Shown: one piece after another, positions 43,443-51,885 of the stretch
Layout of the letters: the number at the start of each line of letters is the position of its first letter
Position numbering within the stretch: the first letter of the stretch is position 1
Assembly: GCA_028277765.1 (NCBI GenBank)
Contig: JANQFQ010000116.1
Coordinates: 27,569-91,568, forward strand
Direction of reading: 5' to 3'
DNA from: Desulfobacterales bacterium
GTDB taxonomy: Bacteria; Desulfobacterota; Desulfobacteria; Desulfobacterales; SURF-7
DNA length: 64,000 bases
Position numbers and translations under genes: made by a program
The notes under the pieces: model-generated
Database searches by the model: none
The model's input: the letters and a program-made list of their open reading frames with translations, nothing else
Told to the model about the DNA's origin: nothing

Positions 43443-44822
43443 ATGAGTGCTATCTGGGAAGCAGCGAAGACAGCGATTAAGGCACATGTGCCTGCGCACA
43501 GTTACAGGATGTGGATTGAGCCTCTGGAATTAAAGGATTTTGAGCAGGGAATTTGTGTTCTATCATGCCCAAATCCTTTTTCAAAAAAACGGGTTCAATG
43601 TTTTTACCATTCTATTATTGAATCAGAAATCAATAGAGTCTCTGGTAGTGAATGTAAACTATCCCTGGAAGTCTCCGGTACTGGCAGGTGTGTCGGGAAA
43701 AAGAGAAAACCGACTACATGTACTTTTGATACAAAGAGTCTTGCGACAGGCAAAGACCTGCAGATGGATCTCCCGCGGCTGAACCGTCCGTCAGGCGGGC
43801 ATATGCTCCATAAAGACTTTACTTTTGAGAATTTTGTAGTAGGCCGCAACAGTGATTTCGCATATTCTGCGGCGCTTTCTCTGGCTTCACGGAAACGGTC
43901 CGACCAGCATTCTCTTTTTCTTTTGTCTAAAACAGGTATGGGCAAGACACATCTATCCCAGGCCATGGGACACCATATCCTTTCCCAGTATCCTTCAGAA
44001 AGGGTCTATTATATTACAGCGGAAGATTTTGCTTCGGAAATGATATACGCGTTTAAAAACAAATCCATAGAAAAATTCAAGGAGAGATACAGACAGCAGT
44101 GTGATGTGCTGTTACTTGAGGATGTCCATTTCCTGACTGGAAAGGACCGTACACAGAGCGAACTTGCTTTTGTTCTTGACCACATGCTGGAGTCTGCAAG
44201 GAAGGTGATTTTCACAAGCTGTTATCTTCCAGCTGACATTCCGAAATTGAATGAACAGTTAAAATCGCGGCTTTCCAGCGGCCTTATTACTAATATTGAC
44301 GCGCCTGACTTCAGGACCCGTGTTAGGATATTACGAAAGAAAGCCCTATGTAATAGATATAATATTCCTGCGGAAGTGGTCGATTATCTTGCCGGTGAAC
44401 TTACGGAGAACGTGAGGCAGCTTGAGAGTGGCCTTTTAGGAGTCGCAAAAAGAGCGGCGCTTATGGGAGAACCAATAGGGCTGGATCTTGCAGAAGATGT
44501 TGTGGACCTTATTGCTAGGCAGAAAAAAAGAATCACCGTTGATGTGATCAAGAATCTTGTCAGCAAAGAGTACAATGTCACAATAAAAGATCTTGTTTCT
44601 TCTTCACGACGCAAGTCAGTTGTACTGCCAAGGCAGGTCGCGATATTCCTTTCTCGCAGATATACGGATCAGCCCCTTCAGGCAATAGGGAGGAACTTTA
44701 ACAGGATTCATGCCACAGCTATTCACGCAATAAATGCTATTGAAAGTGAACTGAAAGCAAACAGCCCTGTGGGAAAACAGGTAAAATACCTGGATAAAAA
44801 ACTGAGCACGGGTGACTATTAA
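43443..44822 (+). CDS. dnaA: DnaA replication initiator (or DnaA-like paralogue) with divergent recognition helix
   Basis: 459 residues with all DnaA domains: domain I (MSAIWEAAKTAIKAHVPAHS, YRMWIEPLEL), a linker, AAA+ ATPase from about 120 (Walker A KTGMGKTHL, Walker B LLLEDVHFL, LKSRLSSGL) and domain IV from about 350. In domain IV the conserved GRDHTTV recognition motif reads NRIHATAIHA, so base contacts may differ. The first Asp of the usual Walker B DD is Glu. Neither dnaN nor recF follows. It could be the chromosomal initiator of this lineage or a second DnaA-type protein. Confidence 0.85.
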   Translation: MSAIWEAAKTAIKAHVPAHSYRMWIEPLELKDFEQGICVLSCPNPFSKKRVQCFYHSIIESEINRVSGSECKLSLEVSGTGRCVGKKRKPTTCTFDTKSLATGKDLQMDLPRLNRPSGGHMLHKDFTFENFVVGRNSDFAYSAALSLASRKRSDQHSLFLLSKTGMGKTHLSQAMGHHILSQYPSERVYYITAEDFASEMIYAFKNKSIEKFKERYRQQCDVLLLEDVHFLTGKDRTQSELAFVLDHMLESARKVIFTSCYLPADIPKLNEQLKSRLSSGLITNIDAPDFRTRVRILRKKALCNRYNIPAEVVDYLAGELTENVRQLESGLLGVAKRAALMGEPIGLDLAEDVVDLIARQKKRITVDVIKNLVSKEYNVTIKDLVSSSRRKSVVLPRQVAIFLSRRYTDQPLQAIGRNFNRIHATAIHAINAIESELKANSPVGKQVKYLDKKLSTGDY

Positions 44823-44994
44823 AATAATTTTCTAACCTTAATTTGCATTTTTCAAGAGTTTGATTCATTTTTTTGCATGGCTTACGGTGTAAGGATATGT
44901 CGCGACTTGCTTTCTTGCATATATCGCGTCTCCCGGTTAATCACACCGCAGACGTGAGTAATTAACTAATCAGGTTTGAAAGGAGGAAAAGAAA

Positions 44995-45072
44995 ATGTTT
45001 TCAAAAATTGAAAAATTCATTAAAAAACTTATTGATGACATAATTACAAAGCTCATTCTGAAATATATTTAA
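44995..45072 (+). CDS. 25-residue amphipathic helical peptide
   Basis: ATG 44995 has an excellent ribosome-binding site (AAAGGAGG) at good spacing. The peptide begins MFSKIEKFIKKLIDD and continues with Ile/Leu/Lys residues to TAA 45070-45072. Hydrophobic residues (I5, F8, I9, L12, I13, I16, I17, L20, I21) fall on one helical face, Lys/Asp/Glu on the other; net charge about +3. This looks like membrane-active micro-peptides (PSM, delta-toxin, type I toxin or SpoVM-like), without sequence homology claimed. A 19-bp perfect hairpin starts inside the stop codon. It lies 172 bp after dnaA. The 5' leader has CGGTGT...ACACCG and CGCGA...TCGCG pairings. Confidence 0.6.
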   Translation: MFSKIEKFIKKLIDDIITKLILKYI

Positions 45073-45115
45073 CTAATATAATTGTTTTATTCCTCTTAAA
45101 ACAATTATATTAGTT
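45071..45115. terminator. Perfect 19-bp stem-loop after the peptide gene
   Basis: AACTAATATAATTGTTTTA (45071-45089) and TAAAACAATTATATTAGTT (45097-45115) pair perfectly around TTCCTCT. The stem is AT-rich and not followed by a clear T-run. It could end or stabilise the peptide mRNA. Confidence 0.6.
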
Positions 45116-45150
45116 GAATTCCGGGCTTACACCTAATCCGACAATTGAAA

Positions 45151-46539
45151 ATGGCACTCCAGACTTCCACGTTCAGAAAATTACAGCAGATAACCGGTAA
45201 GCAGCATTGCAGCCGCGAAAAAGAAGATCTTATATGTTATTCATATGATGCAGCTGCGAAAACGTATCTTCCTGATGTGGTTGTGTTCCCGGGAAACATT
45301 GAAGAGATATCAGCTGTTTTGAAACTGGCAAACAGGGATGGTTTTGCTGTTGTTCCAAGAGGAGCGGGTTCCGGCATGACAGGCGGTTCTGTGCCTGTTG
45401 ATGGGGGAGCCATTCTCGTCATGACACGTTTCAGCGCTATTAAATGGATTGATAAGGGAAACCTTGTGGCGTGTGCCGAAGCCGGTGTTGTCACATCGGA
45501 TTTTCATAAGGCGGTTGAGGCGCAAGGTCTTTTTTATCCTCCAGACCCGTCAAGCTCTGAATTTTCAACGCTGGGCGGAAATCTGGCTGAATGTGCGGGC
45601 GGGCCCCGCGCGGTCAAATACGGCGTTACAAGGGACTATGTGCTGGGTCTTGAAGGGGTCCTGCCTACAGGGGAGATCATCAAGACCGGCGTGCAAACAG
45701 TAAAAAGCGTTGTTGGGTATGACCTGACCAGGCTTTTTACCGGTTCAGAGGGTACCCTGTGTATTGTGGCCAGTTTGATCCTGCGGCTGTTGCCTTTACC
45801 GGAAACGATAAGAACAATGACCGCTGTTTTTGACAGAATGGAAACAGCTGCTGAAACTGTCAGTGATATCATACAGCGCGGTATTATCCCCCGTACCATA
45901 GAATATATGGATAATGCCGCTATAAAGTGTTCAGAGAGTAAGCTGGGACCGGTCCTTCCTCCTGATGCAGGGGCACTGCTTCTTATGGAGGTTGACGGGA
46001 ATAAAAATGAAGCAGATGCTGCTGCCGGCCTTCTTGAGGATATCTGTATGACCGGCGGCGCTCTAAAAGTTGAAACAGCAGAGTCGGACGAGCAGGCGGC
46101 CGCCCTATGGCAGGCAAGAAGAGCGATATCGCCTTCACTGTTCCAATATGGCCCTGATAAAATTAATGAAGATATTGTTGTACCTAGAAATAAAATTCCT
46201 GATATGGTCAGGAAAATAAGAGAACTGCGTGATAAAACAGGGCTTACAATTGTCAGTTTCGGCCATGCTGGTGATGGAAATATCCATTTTAACATCATGC
46301 TTGACAAAACAGATCCGGTTGAATTTGAAAAAGCTGAAAAAACGGTTGAGGCTCTGTTTGAATATACAGTGGCACTCGGCGGTTCAATTTCCGGAGAGCA
46401 TGGTATCGGTATTACAAAGTCACCGTTTCTGGAGAAAGAGGTTGGACCGGTTGAGCTTGATCTGATGAAGAAGATTAAGAAGGTGTTTGATCCAAACGGG
46501 ATTTTAAATCCCGGGAAGATTTTTTATAAAACTACTTAA
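45151..46539 (+). CDS. glcD: FAD-linked oxidase, GlcD/D-lactate dehydrogenase family
   Basis: About 462 residues. FAD-binding PCMH domain: VVPRGAGSGMTGGSVPVDGG, DPSSSEFSTLGGNLAECAGG, KYGVTRDYVLGLEGVLPTGE and SEGTLCIV; C-terminal cap with SFGHAGDGNIHFNIM and SGEHGIGITK. It oxidises a 2-hydroxy acid such as glycolate or D-lactate. Neither glcE nor the Fe-S subunit glcF follows; the gene ends at a repeat element, so the electron acceptor subunit is elsewhere. ATG 45151 is preferred over TTG 45145; neither has a good ribosome-binding site. Confidence 0.9.
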   Translation: MALQTSTFRKLQQITGKQHCSREKEDLICYSYDAAAKTYLPDVVVFPGNIEEISAVLKLANRDGFAVVPRGAGSGMTGGSVPVDGGAILVMTRFSAIKWIDKGNLVACAEAGVVTSDFHKAVEAQGLFYPPDPSSSEFSTLGGNLAECAGGPRAVKYGVTRDYVLGLEGVLPTGEIIKTGVQTVKSVVGYDLTRLFTGSEGTLCIVASLILRLLPLPETIRTMTAVFDRMETAAETVSDIIQRGIIPRTIEYMDNAAIKCSESKLGPVLPPDAGALLLMEVDGNKNEADAAAGLLEDICMTGGALKVETAESDEQAAALWQARRAISPSLFQYGPDKINEDIVVPRNKIPDMVRKIRELRDKTGLTIVSFGHAGDGNIHFNIMLDKTDPVEFEKAEKTVEALFEYTVALGGSISGEHGIGITKSPFLEKEVGPVELDLMKKIKKVFDPNGILNPGKIFYKTT

Positions 46540-46543
46540 TGTT

Positions 46544-46656
46544 GTAAGTTACAAGTGCCTAAGGCTATTGAATTCTGACTGGTTTATTCTAAAAAATGGT
46601 AGAGCGGAGCGATACATCAACTTTAGGCACTTGTAACTTATAACTTTAGGCACTTC
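46544..46656. repeat. MITE-like hairpin element (shared with the glgA upstream repeat)
   Basis: The left end GTTGTAAGTTACAAGTGCCT and the right end AGGCACTTGTAACTTATAAC are inverted copies. The middle holds AGAGCGGAGCGATACATCAA. Bases 46570-46656 match 30052-30136 closely. It separates convergent genes and encodes nothing. Confidence 0.75.
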
Positions 46657-46716
46657 AAAGGGATATGCATCTCCCTTTTTGAAGCACACAAAGCAGAGGC
46701 CTTTACAACCAGATAT

Positions 46717-48276
46717 TTACTTTGCCTTTTCTTTTTCCCAGAAACGCTTCAGGGCTGAAATTACATTTTCATCAAACCGGGTTCCTGCGCCTTCATCAAG
46801 GATTTTGAATGCTTCATCATGGGGCAGGGCGTCACGGTAGTGTCTTTTGGCTGTCAGCGCGTCAAAAACATCTGCTACAGTTATTATTTTTGCCATAAAA
46901 GGGATTTCTTCAGCCTTGCGTCCGTCAGCATATCCTGAACCGTCAAGGCATTCGTGATGGCAGGAGGCTATCAGCGGCACGTTTCTGTACCTCCGGACAA
47001 AGAACATTTTGTCCAGGATCTCCCTTGTGTTCTGAGCGTGCTGTTTTATATGTTCGTATTCTTCAGGTGTAAGGGCTCCTTTTTTTTTCAAGATTTTTTC
47101 ATCTGTTCCGATTTTTCCGTAATCGTGGAGCAGGGCTGCCACGCTTAAAATGTCGATTTCGGATTCCCGGAAACCGAGTTCACGGGCGATGCCGCAGGCG
47201 TATTTATCGACGTTGTGGGAGTGGCCGGCGGTTAGGGGGTCCTTTGCGTCAATTGAGGCTGCCATAACTTCAAGAATGCTCTTAAACTGTAAATGATATT
47301 CGCTTGAGAGAATGGAATTTTCAATAAACATGGCCACCTGGGAAGATAGGGCCGTTAACATGTTCATGTCAGAATCAGAAAATGTATCACCATTTTTTTT
47401 GTTTATGGTTTCAATTACGCCAATGGTATCACCTGTTTGATTGAAAATCGGAACGCATGCAATGCACCTGGTCCGGTAACCGGTCCTTTCATCTATAGAC
47501 TTGTCAAAGCGGGGATCTTCATAAACATTATTGATATTCAGTGCCAGGCCGGAAATCGCCACAAGACCTGCAATGCCAAGATTCAGGCTTAATCTGATAT
47601 CTTCACAATCATCTCCGTTTATCTTTACGGAACCGAGTTCGCCATTAACACTGTCAATAAGAAAGATAGAAGACCGCTGGCAGTCAATAGCCTTTCTAAG
47701 GCTGTTCATGATCTTAGTAGCATTTTTTCTATCTCGATCTTTTTTAAAATCATAACCGGAAAGTGTTGAAGCAGCTTCAACGGCTTTTTCTTCATCTTCA
47801 AGGATAAAAACACCGGTTTTTTTATTGAGGAGTTCAATTCCACCGATTGTGTTATTATATCTATCTGTAAACGGCGCGCATAGAACGCTTTCAGTCCTGA
47901 AACCTGATATTTGATCAATTTTGGGATTGAAGCGGGGATCTTCATAGGCGTTTGTTGCATTAACTACCTGCCTTGTAAGCACGCTCGCGCCGATAAGACC
48001 CATCTTAAGATCCAGGTCTATGTCCTGTTCTTTCAATCCTTCAGCGAATTTTGACCACAGGGAAGTACGTTCCCATGGTAAAAGAAAAAGCGTACTCCTT
48101 TCAGCACATAGGGTTTTTGAAATACCGGTCATTACCTGCGGTATTAATTTGTCAACATCACGATCTATACTGAGCATTTTCCCTATGTCGCAGAACGTCT
48201 TTAGCGCTTCTTCAGCTTGCATATATTTAGCGTTTTGTTCTTCCAGCTCTTTAATTTTCTGTTTTGCATTTTCCAT
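46717..48276 (-). CDS. GAF-GAF-HD-GYP protein, putative c-di-GMP phosphodiesterase
   Basis: 519 residues. An N-terminal coiled coil, two GAF domains (about 30-165 and 180-325, each with an ANxAYEDPRF- or NNVYEDPRF-type motif) and a C-terminal HD-GYP domain: HSHNVDKYA, LLHDYGKIG, EHIKQHA and HHECLDGSGYADG. The metal-binding His/Asp residues are present, but the GYP triad reads GYA. Family members cleave c-di-GMP; the altered motif may change GGDEF binding or activity. GAF domains often bind cyclic nucleotides. It is transcribed alone. Confidence 0.92.
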   Translation of the reverse strand: MENAKQKIKELEEQNAKYMQAEEALKTFCDIGKMLSIDRDVDKLIPQVMTGISKTLCAERSTLFLLPWERTSLWSKFAEGLKEQDIDLDLKMGLIGASVLTRQVVNATNAYEDPRFNPKIDQISGFRTESVLCAPFTDRYNNTIGGIELLNKKTGVFILEDEEKAVEAASTLSGYDFKKDRDRKNATKIMNSLRKAIDCQRSSIFLIDSVNGELGSVKINGDDCEDIRLSLNLGIAGLVAISGLALNINNVYEDPRFDKSIDERTGYRTRCIACVPIFNQTGDTIGVIETINKKNGDTFSDSDMNMLTALSSQVAMFIENSILSSEYHLQFKSILEVMAASIDAKDPLTAGHSHNVDKYACGIARELGFRESEIDILSVAALLHDYGKIGTDEKILKKKGALTPEEYEHIKQHAQNTREILDKMFFVRRYRNVPLIASCHHECLDGSGYADGRKAEEIPFMAKIITVADVFDALTAKRHYRDALPHDEAFKILDEGAGTRFDENVISALKRFWEKEKAK

Positions 48277-48495
48277 GATAAGCTCAGTGGGTATATGTTG
48301 ATGTAAATTTCTGATATTTATAGCTGTTTTTTAAAAAAACAGTTTGATACTATTTTATGAGTCAAGATGAATGAGTCAAGAAAATAATGAGAGTGGCAGT
48401 GGAAGTTAAAACTTTGACAGACATCATGCTTTAAGTTATATATTTTATAAAGGTTTTCACTAACATCAATTTTTCGCATAAAAAAAGGATGCTTT

Positions 48496-49737
48496 ATGAT
48501 GGATGAAAAACCGTGTCTGGATATGATTACCGTTGATTTAACAGGTTTTTGCAATTTAAGCTGTCCTTTTTGTCTGAATGATTTTCCCAAACCTTTGGAC
48601 CGGAACAGGAAATATATGGATGAGAAAACATTTGAAAAAGTGTTAACCCTTCTTCCGCTGGTTCCTGACGGATGTTTCTACCTTTCCTGTCTTTTTGAGC
48701 CTACCCTGCATCCGGATCTGATCGGATTTATTAAAAAAATACCTGAACCATACGGCAAAAAAGTATGCCTGACGACCAACCTTGCAAAGGTGTCAGAACA
48801 GGTTATTCATGACCTGGCAGAGTCGCATATTAATTGTATCAATATTTCGATTGATTCACTTGAAGACGAGACATTTAAACAACTTCGCACGGGAGCTGAC
48901 CTGTATAGGTTTATGAAGAACTTGGAAAAGCTCACACAATACGCGGTAGCCAGTGATGTGTCTCCTGATATAAGGTTTATTACAATTGCGACTAAATTAA
49001 ATTATAAAGAGATTCCCGGGCTGGTTAAAAAGTGTGCTGAAATGTTTAAACCCGCGGGGCATGAAATAAGAGATTTCTGTATACCACTTACTAAACAAGA
49101 ATGGGGAATGAAAAACAAACTGACACTTAGCCAGTGGGTAAGCCTTGACGATGAACTGTCGAAACTTCCTTATGGCTGTACTTTAGACGACCACATTGGT
49201 TTTTTTCCGCCGAACCGTCAGGCAGATGTTGAGAGTCCCTATTTCAGGGAGAAGATCAAGGGACTGAGAATTCATGCTGATGGGGAAGTGGAGTACCTTG
49301 GATCTGATATCTTTATTGATATTAACAGGATTGATGATCCCTTGTATTATTTCAAATCGCTTATTCATTTTATTGAAATGGATCACAGAAAAACAGATGA
49401 GCTTCAAAAGGTAGCAGGATTATTAATAAAAAAGAATATAACCATAAAAGCAGAAGAAGAAATTGAGTATTGCCTGGATCAGGTGTTTTTCAGATCAGTT
49501 ACGGTGATTTTTATGGGATGGTGCTTTCATAAAAGGAATAAACCTGTCAATATTTACCTCGTTTTCCCGGATAATAAGAAAGTAAAGCTTGACTACTCCC
49601 CACTTGAGAGCCCTGATGTAGAGAGGTCAGTTGGAGAACTGGGCACAAAATGCCGTTTTCTTATCAGTGTACCCCTAGCGCACAAATACAGCCCAATCGA
49701 TTTTGAACAGATAAGCATTGAGTTTAAAAGTGGATGA
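48496..49737 (+). CDS. Radical SAM enzyme with C-terminal beta-sandwich-like extension
   Basis: 413 residues. The [4Fe-4S] motif is CNLSCPFC in DLTGFCNLSCPFCLNDF, near residue 18. The SAM-binding barrel continues through FEPTLHP, LTTNLAK and NISIDSLEDETFKQLR. No SPASM cysteines are apparent. The last 120 residues (VIFMGWCFHKRNKPVNIYLV, then CRFLISVPLAHKY) look like the small beta-sandwich domain often attached to glycosyltransferases and sulfotransferases. The substrate is unknown. AAAAAAGGA precedes tandem ATG codons. No co-transcribed neighbour. Confidence 0.85.
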   Translation: MMDEKPCLDMITVDLTGFCNLSCPFCLNDFPKPLDRNRKYMDEKTFEKVLTLLPLVPDGCFYLSCLFEPTLHPDLIGFIKKIPEPYGKKVCLTTNLAKVSEQVIHDLAESHINCINISIDSLEDETFKQLRTGADLYRFMKNLEKLTQYAVASDVSPDIRFITIATKLNYKEIPGLVKKCAEMFKPAGHEIRDFCIPLTKQEWGMKNKLTLSQWVSLDDELSKLPYGCTLDDHIGFFPPNRQADVESPYFREKIKGLRIHADGEVEYLGSDIFIDINRIDDPLYYFKSLIHFIEMDHRKTDELQKVAGLLIKKNITIKAEEEIEYCLDQVFFRSVTVIFMGWCFHKRNKPVNIYLVFPDNKKVKLDYSPLESPDVERSVGELGTKCRFLISVPLAHKYSPIDFEQISIEFKSG

Positions 49738-49836
49738 TCATATAAAGTGTAAAAAGTCTTAAACTGACTTTACAGGCAGTGTCAGATTTTATAAAAGCTA
49801 AGCTTATATAGAAATGTTAAAATCAAATCTAGACTT

Positions 49837-50409
49837 TTACTTCTTCTTTTTCTTCTCTTCCAGTCTGACTCCGGGTGTATTTACTGGAAAATGATCAATG
49901 TTTTTTGCAAGAAATATAAAAAACTTCATTTGCTCATCTTTACTTTTATGCATAAGCTTTATGCCGTTATAATCAAGCGTTACAACACTTTTATCCATTT
50001 TGTTTTTTTCAAGAAGTTTATACAGACGCCTTAATGACGCGTAAGGATTATCGGGGTCATAAATATCTATCGTATCCATTGTGTTTTGCGTAATCCTTTG
50101 AAGCACATAAATAAAATTGTTAGGATTCGCCTCATCAATATTTTTGAGCAGATAAATATCACCGTAAAGTTTTTTTACTTTAACTTTTATGCCCTTGCAT
50201 TCATAAATATTATTTTTCAGCAGACGAATTTCAGCGGTTTTATCAAGTTGGATTTTTCCTCCCTTTTTTAGATCATTTTTTGAAGCCCATTTACCTTCTA
50301 CGCCGGGGATTTGAATGGCTTCATTATCCGGTACAAGGTCATACTTTGATTTTATACAGCCGCAGAGGAAAAATATTATCAGGATTAGCAATAAATTCTT
50401 GTGATTCAT
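49837..50409 (-). CDS. Predicted lipoprotein of unknown function
   Basis: 190 residues. A type II signal peptide ends at a lipobox-like FFLCGC (Cys near 18), so the mature protein is probably anchored in a membrane facing the periplasm. The rest is soluble with mixed alpha/beta character, many Lys and Asn residues, and ends in a poly-Lys tail. No family was recognised. AAAGGT lies upstream of the start. It stands alone between radical SAM and receiver genes. Confidence 0.7.
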   Translation of the reverse strand: MNHKNLLLILIIFFLCGCIKSKYDLVPDNEAIQIPGVEGKWASKNDLKKGGKIQLDKTAEIRLLKNNIYECKGIKVKVKKLYGDIYLLKNIDEANPNNFIYVLQRITQNTMDTIDIYDPDNPYASLRRLYKLLEKNKMDKSVVTLDYNGIKLMHKSKDEQMKFFIFLAKNIDHFPVNTPGVRLEEKKKKK

Positions 50410-50567
50410 TTTAGCTACCTTTTAACAATTGATTAATTTATAAATATTTTAATTATAATTTTATAAAAGTTTCTAACATAAAGTCAAAGATTAAAATAAA
50501 TAAAAAAATATTTATGATAAATGTGGGTTAGTTGTCATTATCATGAATTGTATAGCTCTGGATAAAA

Positions 50568-50618
50568 TTTTCAAGCTGGTTTGCTTGAAATGGTGCCAGC
50601 TTTTGAAACTTCAAGCAA
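50568..50618 (+). promoter_or_regulatory. Mutually exclusive hairpins upstream of the receiver gene
   Basis: TTTCAAGC (50569-50576) pairs with GCTTGAAA (50583-50590) over a 6-base loop, while TTGCTTGAA (50581-50589) can instead pair with TTCAAGCAA (50610-50618). A third pairing, AAGCTGG (50573-50579) with CCAGCTT (50596-50602), is also possible. Such alternatives are typical of RNA switches but could equally be repeated protein-binding sites. Confidence 0.35.
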
Positions 50619-50631
50619 TGTCTTCTGAGAT

Positions 50632-50645
50632 TGACAAATTTGTCA
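50632..50645. promoter_or_regulatory. Perfect 14-bp palindrome upstream of the receiver gene
   Basis: TGACAAATTTGTCA is fully palindromic, about 105 bp before the start codon at 50751. It is a possible operator. The remainder of the 341-bp gap is AT-rich without other features. Confidence 0.35.
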
Positions 50646-50750
50646 GTACAATGAGCATCAAAATGAATTTCCGTATTCAATTGTACACACTTTATTTGGT
50701 TAATAATTATAGTTGTTAAATTTTTACATAATTGATAAGATTAAAATGTT

Positions 50751-51119
50751 ATGCCTAGAATACTCATCATAGATGATGAACAAGAAGTTCGTGTGCTGCT
50801 CACTGAAATGTTTGAACGTAAAGGGCATGAGGCTGTTGTTGCTTCAGATAGCAAAGAAGGGATAGCATTATATAATGAGAATCCAGCAGATGTTGTTGTC
50901 CTTGACCTTATTTTACCTGGCCAAAACGGTTTTGAAGCAATAAGAGAATTTCAAGACAAGTTTTCTGATGTAAAAATAATAGCTATTTCAGGGGGTGGAT
51001 CTATAGGCCCTGAATGGTATTTAGAAGTTGTAAAGTATTATGGTTTGAAATACGCATTTACAAAACCTGTGGAAAGAAACAAGCTTTTAGCAGCAGTAGA
51101 CCATCTTTGTGAGCATTAA
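50751..51119 (+). CDS. Single-domain response regulator
   Basis: 122 residues: acidic pocket LIIDDEQ, phospho-Asp in VVVLDLILPGQNGFEA, Ser in AISGGG and Lys in FTKPVE. There is no output domain. The glycine-rich IAISGGGSIGPEWYLE loop is typical of a common soluble receiver group associated with hybrid kinases. It is not near a kinase; possible partners are the orphan hybrid kinases at the window ends. Confidence 0.9.
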   Translation: MPRILIIDDEQEVRVLLTEMFERKGHEAVVASDSKEGIALYNENPADVVVLDLILPGQNGFEAIREFQDKFSDVKIIAISGGGSIGPEWYLEVVKYYGLKYAFTKPVERNKLLAAVDHLCEH

Positions 51120-51157
51120 AGTAAATAATAAGAATTATTTATTAAAATAGTAGCCTT

Positions 51158-51685
51158 CTAGATTATCAAATAGCCACCAAGTCTTTCATAATAACCCTCT
51201 GATCCGAATTCACCGCCCACTTGATCACCTTTGATATATTTCACTGTCACGTCCCGCTGGACCCAAGACTTTTCTCGGTCATCTAAGTAAAACTCAACCA
51301 TAAGTTTATCACCAATATTTATAGCTATATTCCTTTCTGTATCCACAGGGATTTCAACTTTAAAGCCATTACCTTCTAACATTCTTTTATTATGCTTGTC
51401 GTCCAGTTGGAAACTTATCCCGGAGATAGATAAATTATTTATTATTATCGGCACTTTATCTCCATTTTCGTTTGTATATGATCCAGACAGGTTGGTTTTT
51501 TTTCTGAAGTGTCTTCTTCTTTCAAGAAGAACTGAATAGTTATTTCCGCATTTGCATCTGCAAGTCAGCCTGACCGCAGTTTTAGTCTTTTTATATGCTG
51601 ATACATCCTTTTTTTTGGAATAATGGCATTCTGGGCATGTAAAAAAAGCGGTGCCATCCTTCTTGATTTCTACTTTTACAGTCAT
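51158..51685 (-). CDS. Zinc-ribbon-PilZ protein
   Basis: 175 residues. The N-terminal 50 residues hold a four-Cys zinc-ribbon pattern (CPEC and CRCKC), followed by a PilZ domain with ERRRHFRKKT and NLSISGISF. The zinc ribbon may act as a protein- or nucleic-acid-binding arm controlled by c-di-GMP; this is inference. It is convergent with the receiver gene. Confidence 0.8.
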   Translation of the reverse strand: MTVKVEIKKDGTAFFTCPECHYSKKKDVSAYKKTKTAVRLTCRCKCGNNYSVLLERRRHFRKKTNLSGSYTNENGDKVPIIINNLSISGISFQLDDKHNKRMLEGNGFKVEIPVDTERNIAINIGDKLMVEFYLDDREKSWVQRDVTVKYIKGDQVGGEFGSEGYYERLGGYLII

Positions 51686-51762
51686 TTACATACCAATAGT
51701 TTTATTCTTGTTCTAATTCACTATAGCAAACTTGGTTAGATATGTATATTTATATTTTTTAG

Positions 51763-51850
51763 TAGGGACGAACTGTGTGATTGTCTATGTTGGTGTAATG
51801 AATAATGTTTTTTTGTCCGCGAAAACAGGCAAATAAAAGATTCGTCCCTA
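51763..51850. repeat. 88-bp element with perfect 10-bp inverted ends
   Basis: TAGGGACGAA (51763-51772) and TTCGTCCCTA (51841-51850) are perfect inverted ends; the interior contains TGTCCGCGAA, which is also found near 33789. It looks like a short non-autonomous repeat. Confidence 0.5.
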
Positions 51851-51885
51851 GTTAAATGTATATTCTGCCCATTTTTTCTTTTTAT

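Noticed and set aside
44823..44994. Known riboswitch in the leader of the amphipathic peptide gene
   Set aside because: Some pairings exist (CGGTGT/ACACCG, CGCGA/TCGCG) but no recognised riboswitch class fits.
45636..46307. 223-codon antisense frame inside the GlcD-type gene
   Set aside because: Shadow of a strongly coding + strand gene; Ser/Arg-rich translation without a known domain.
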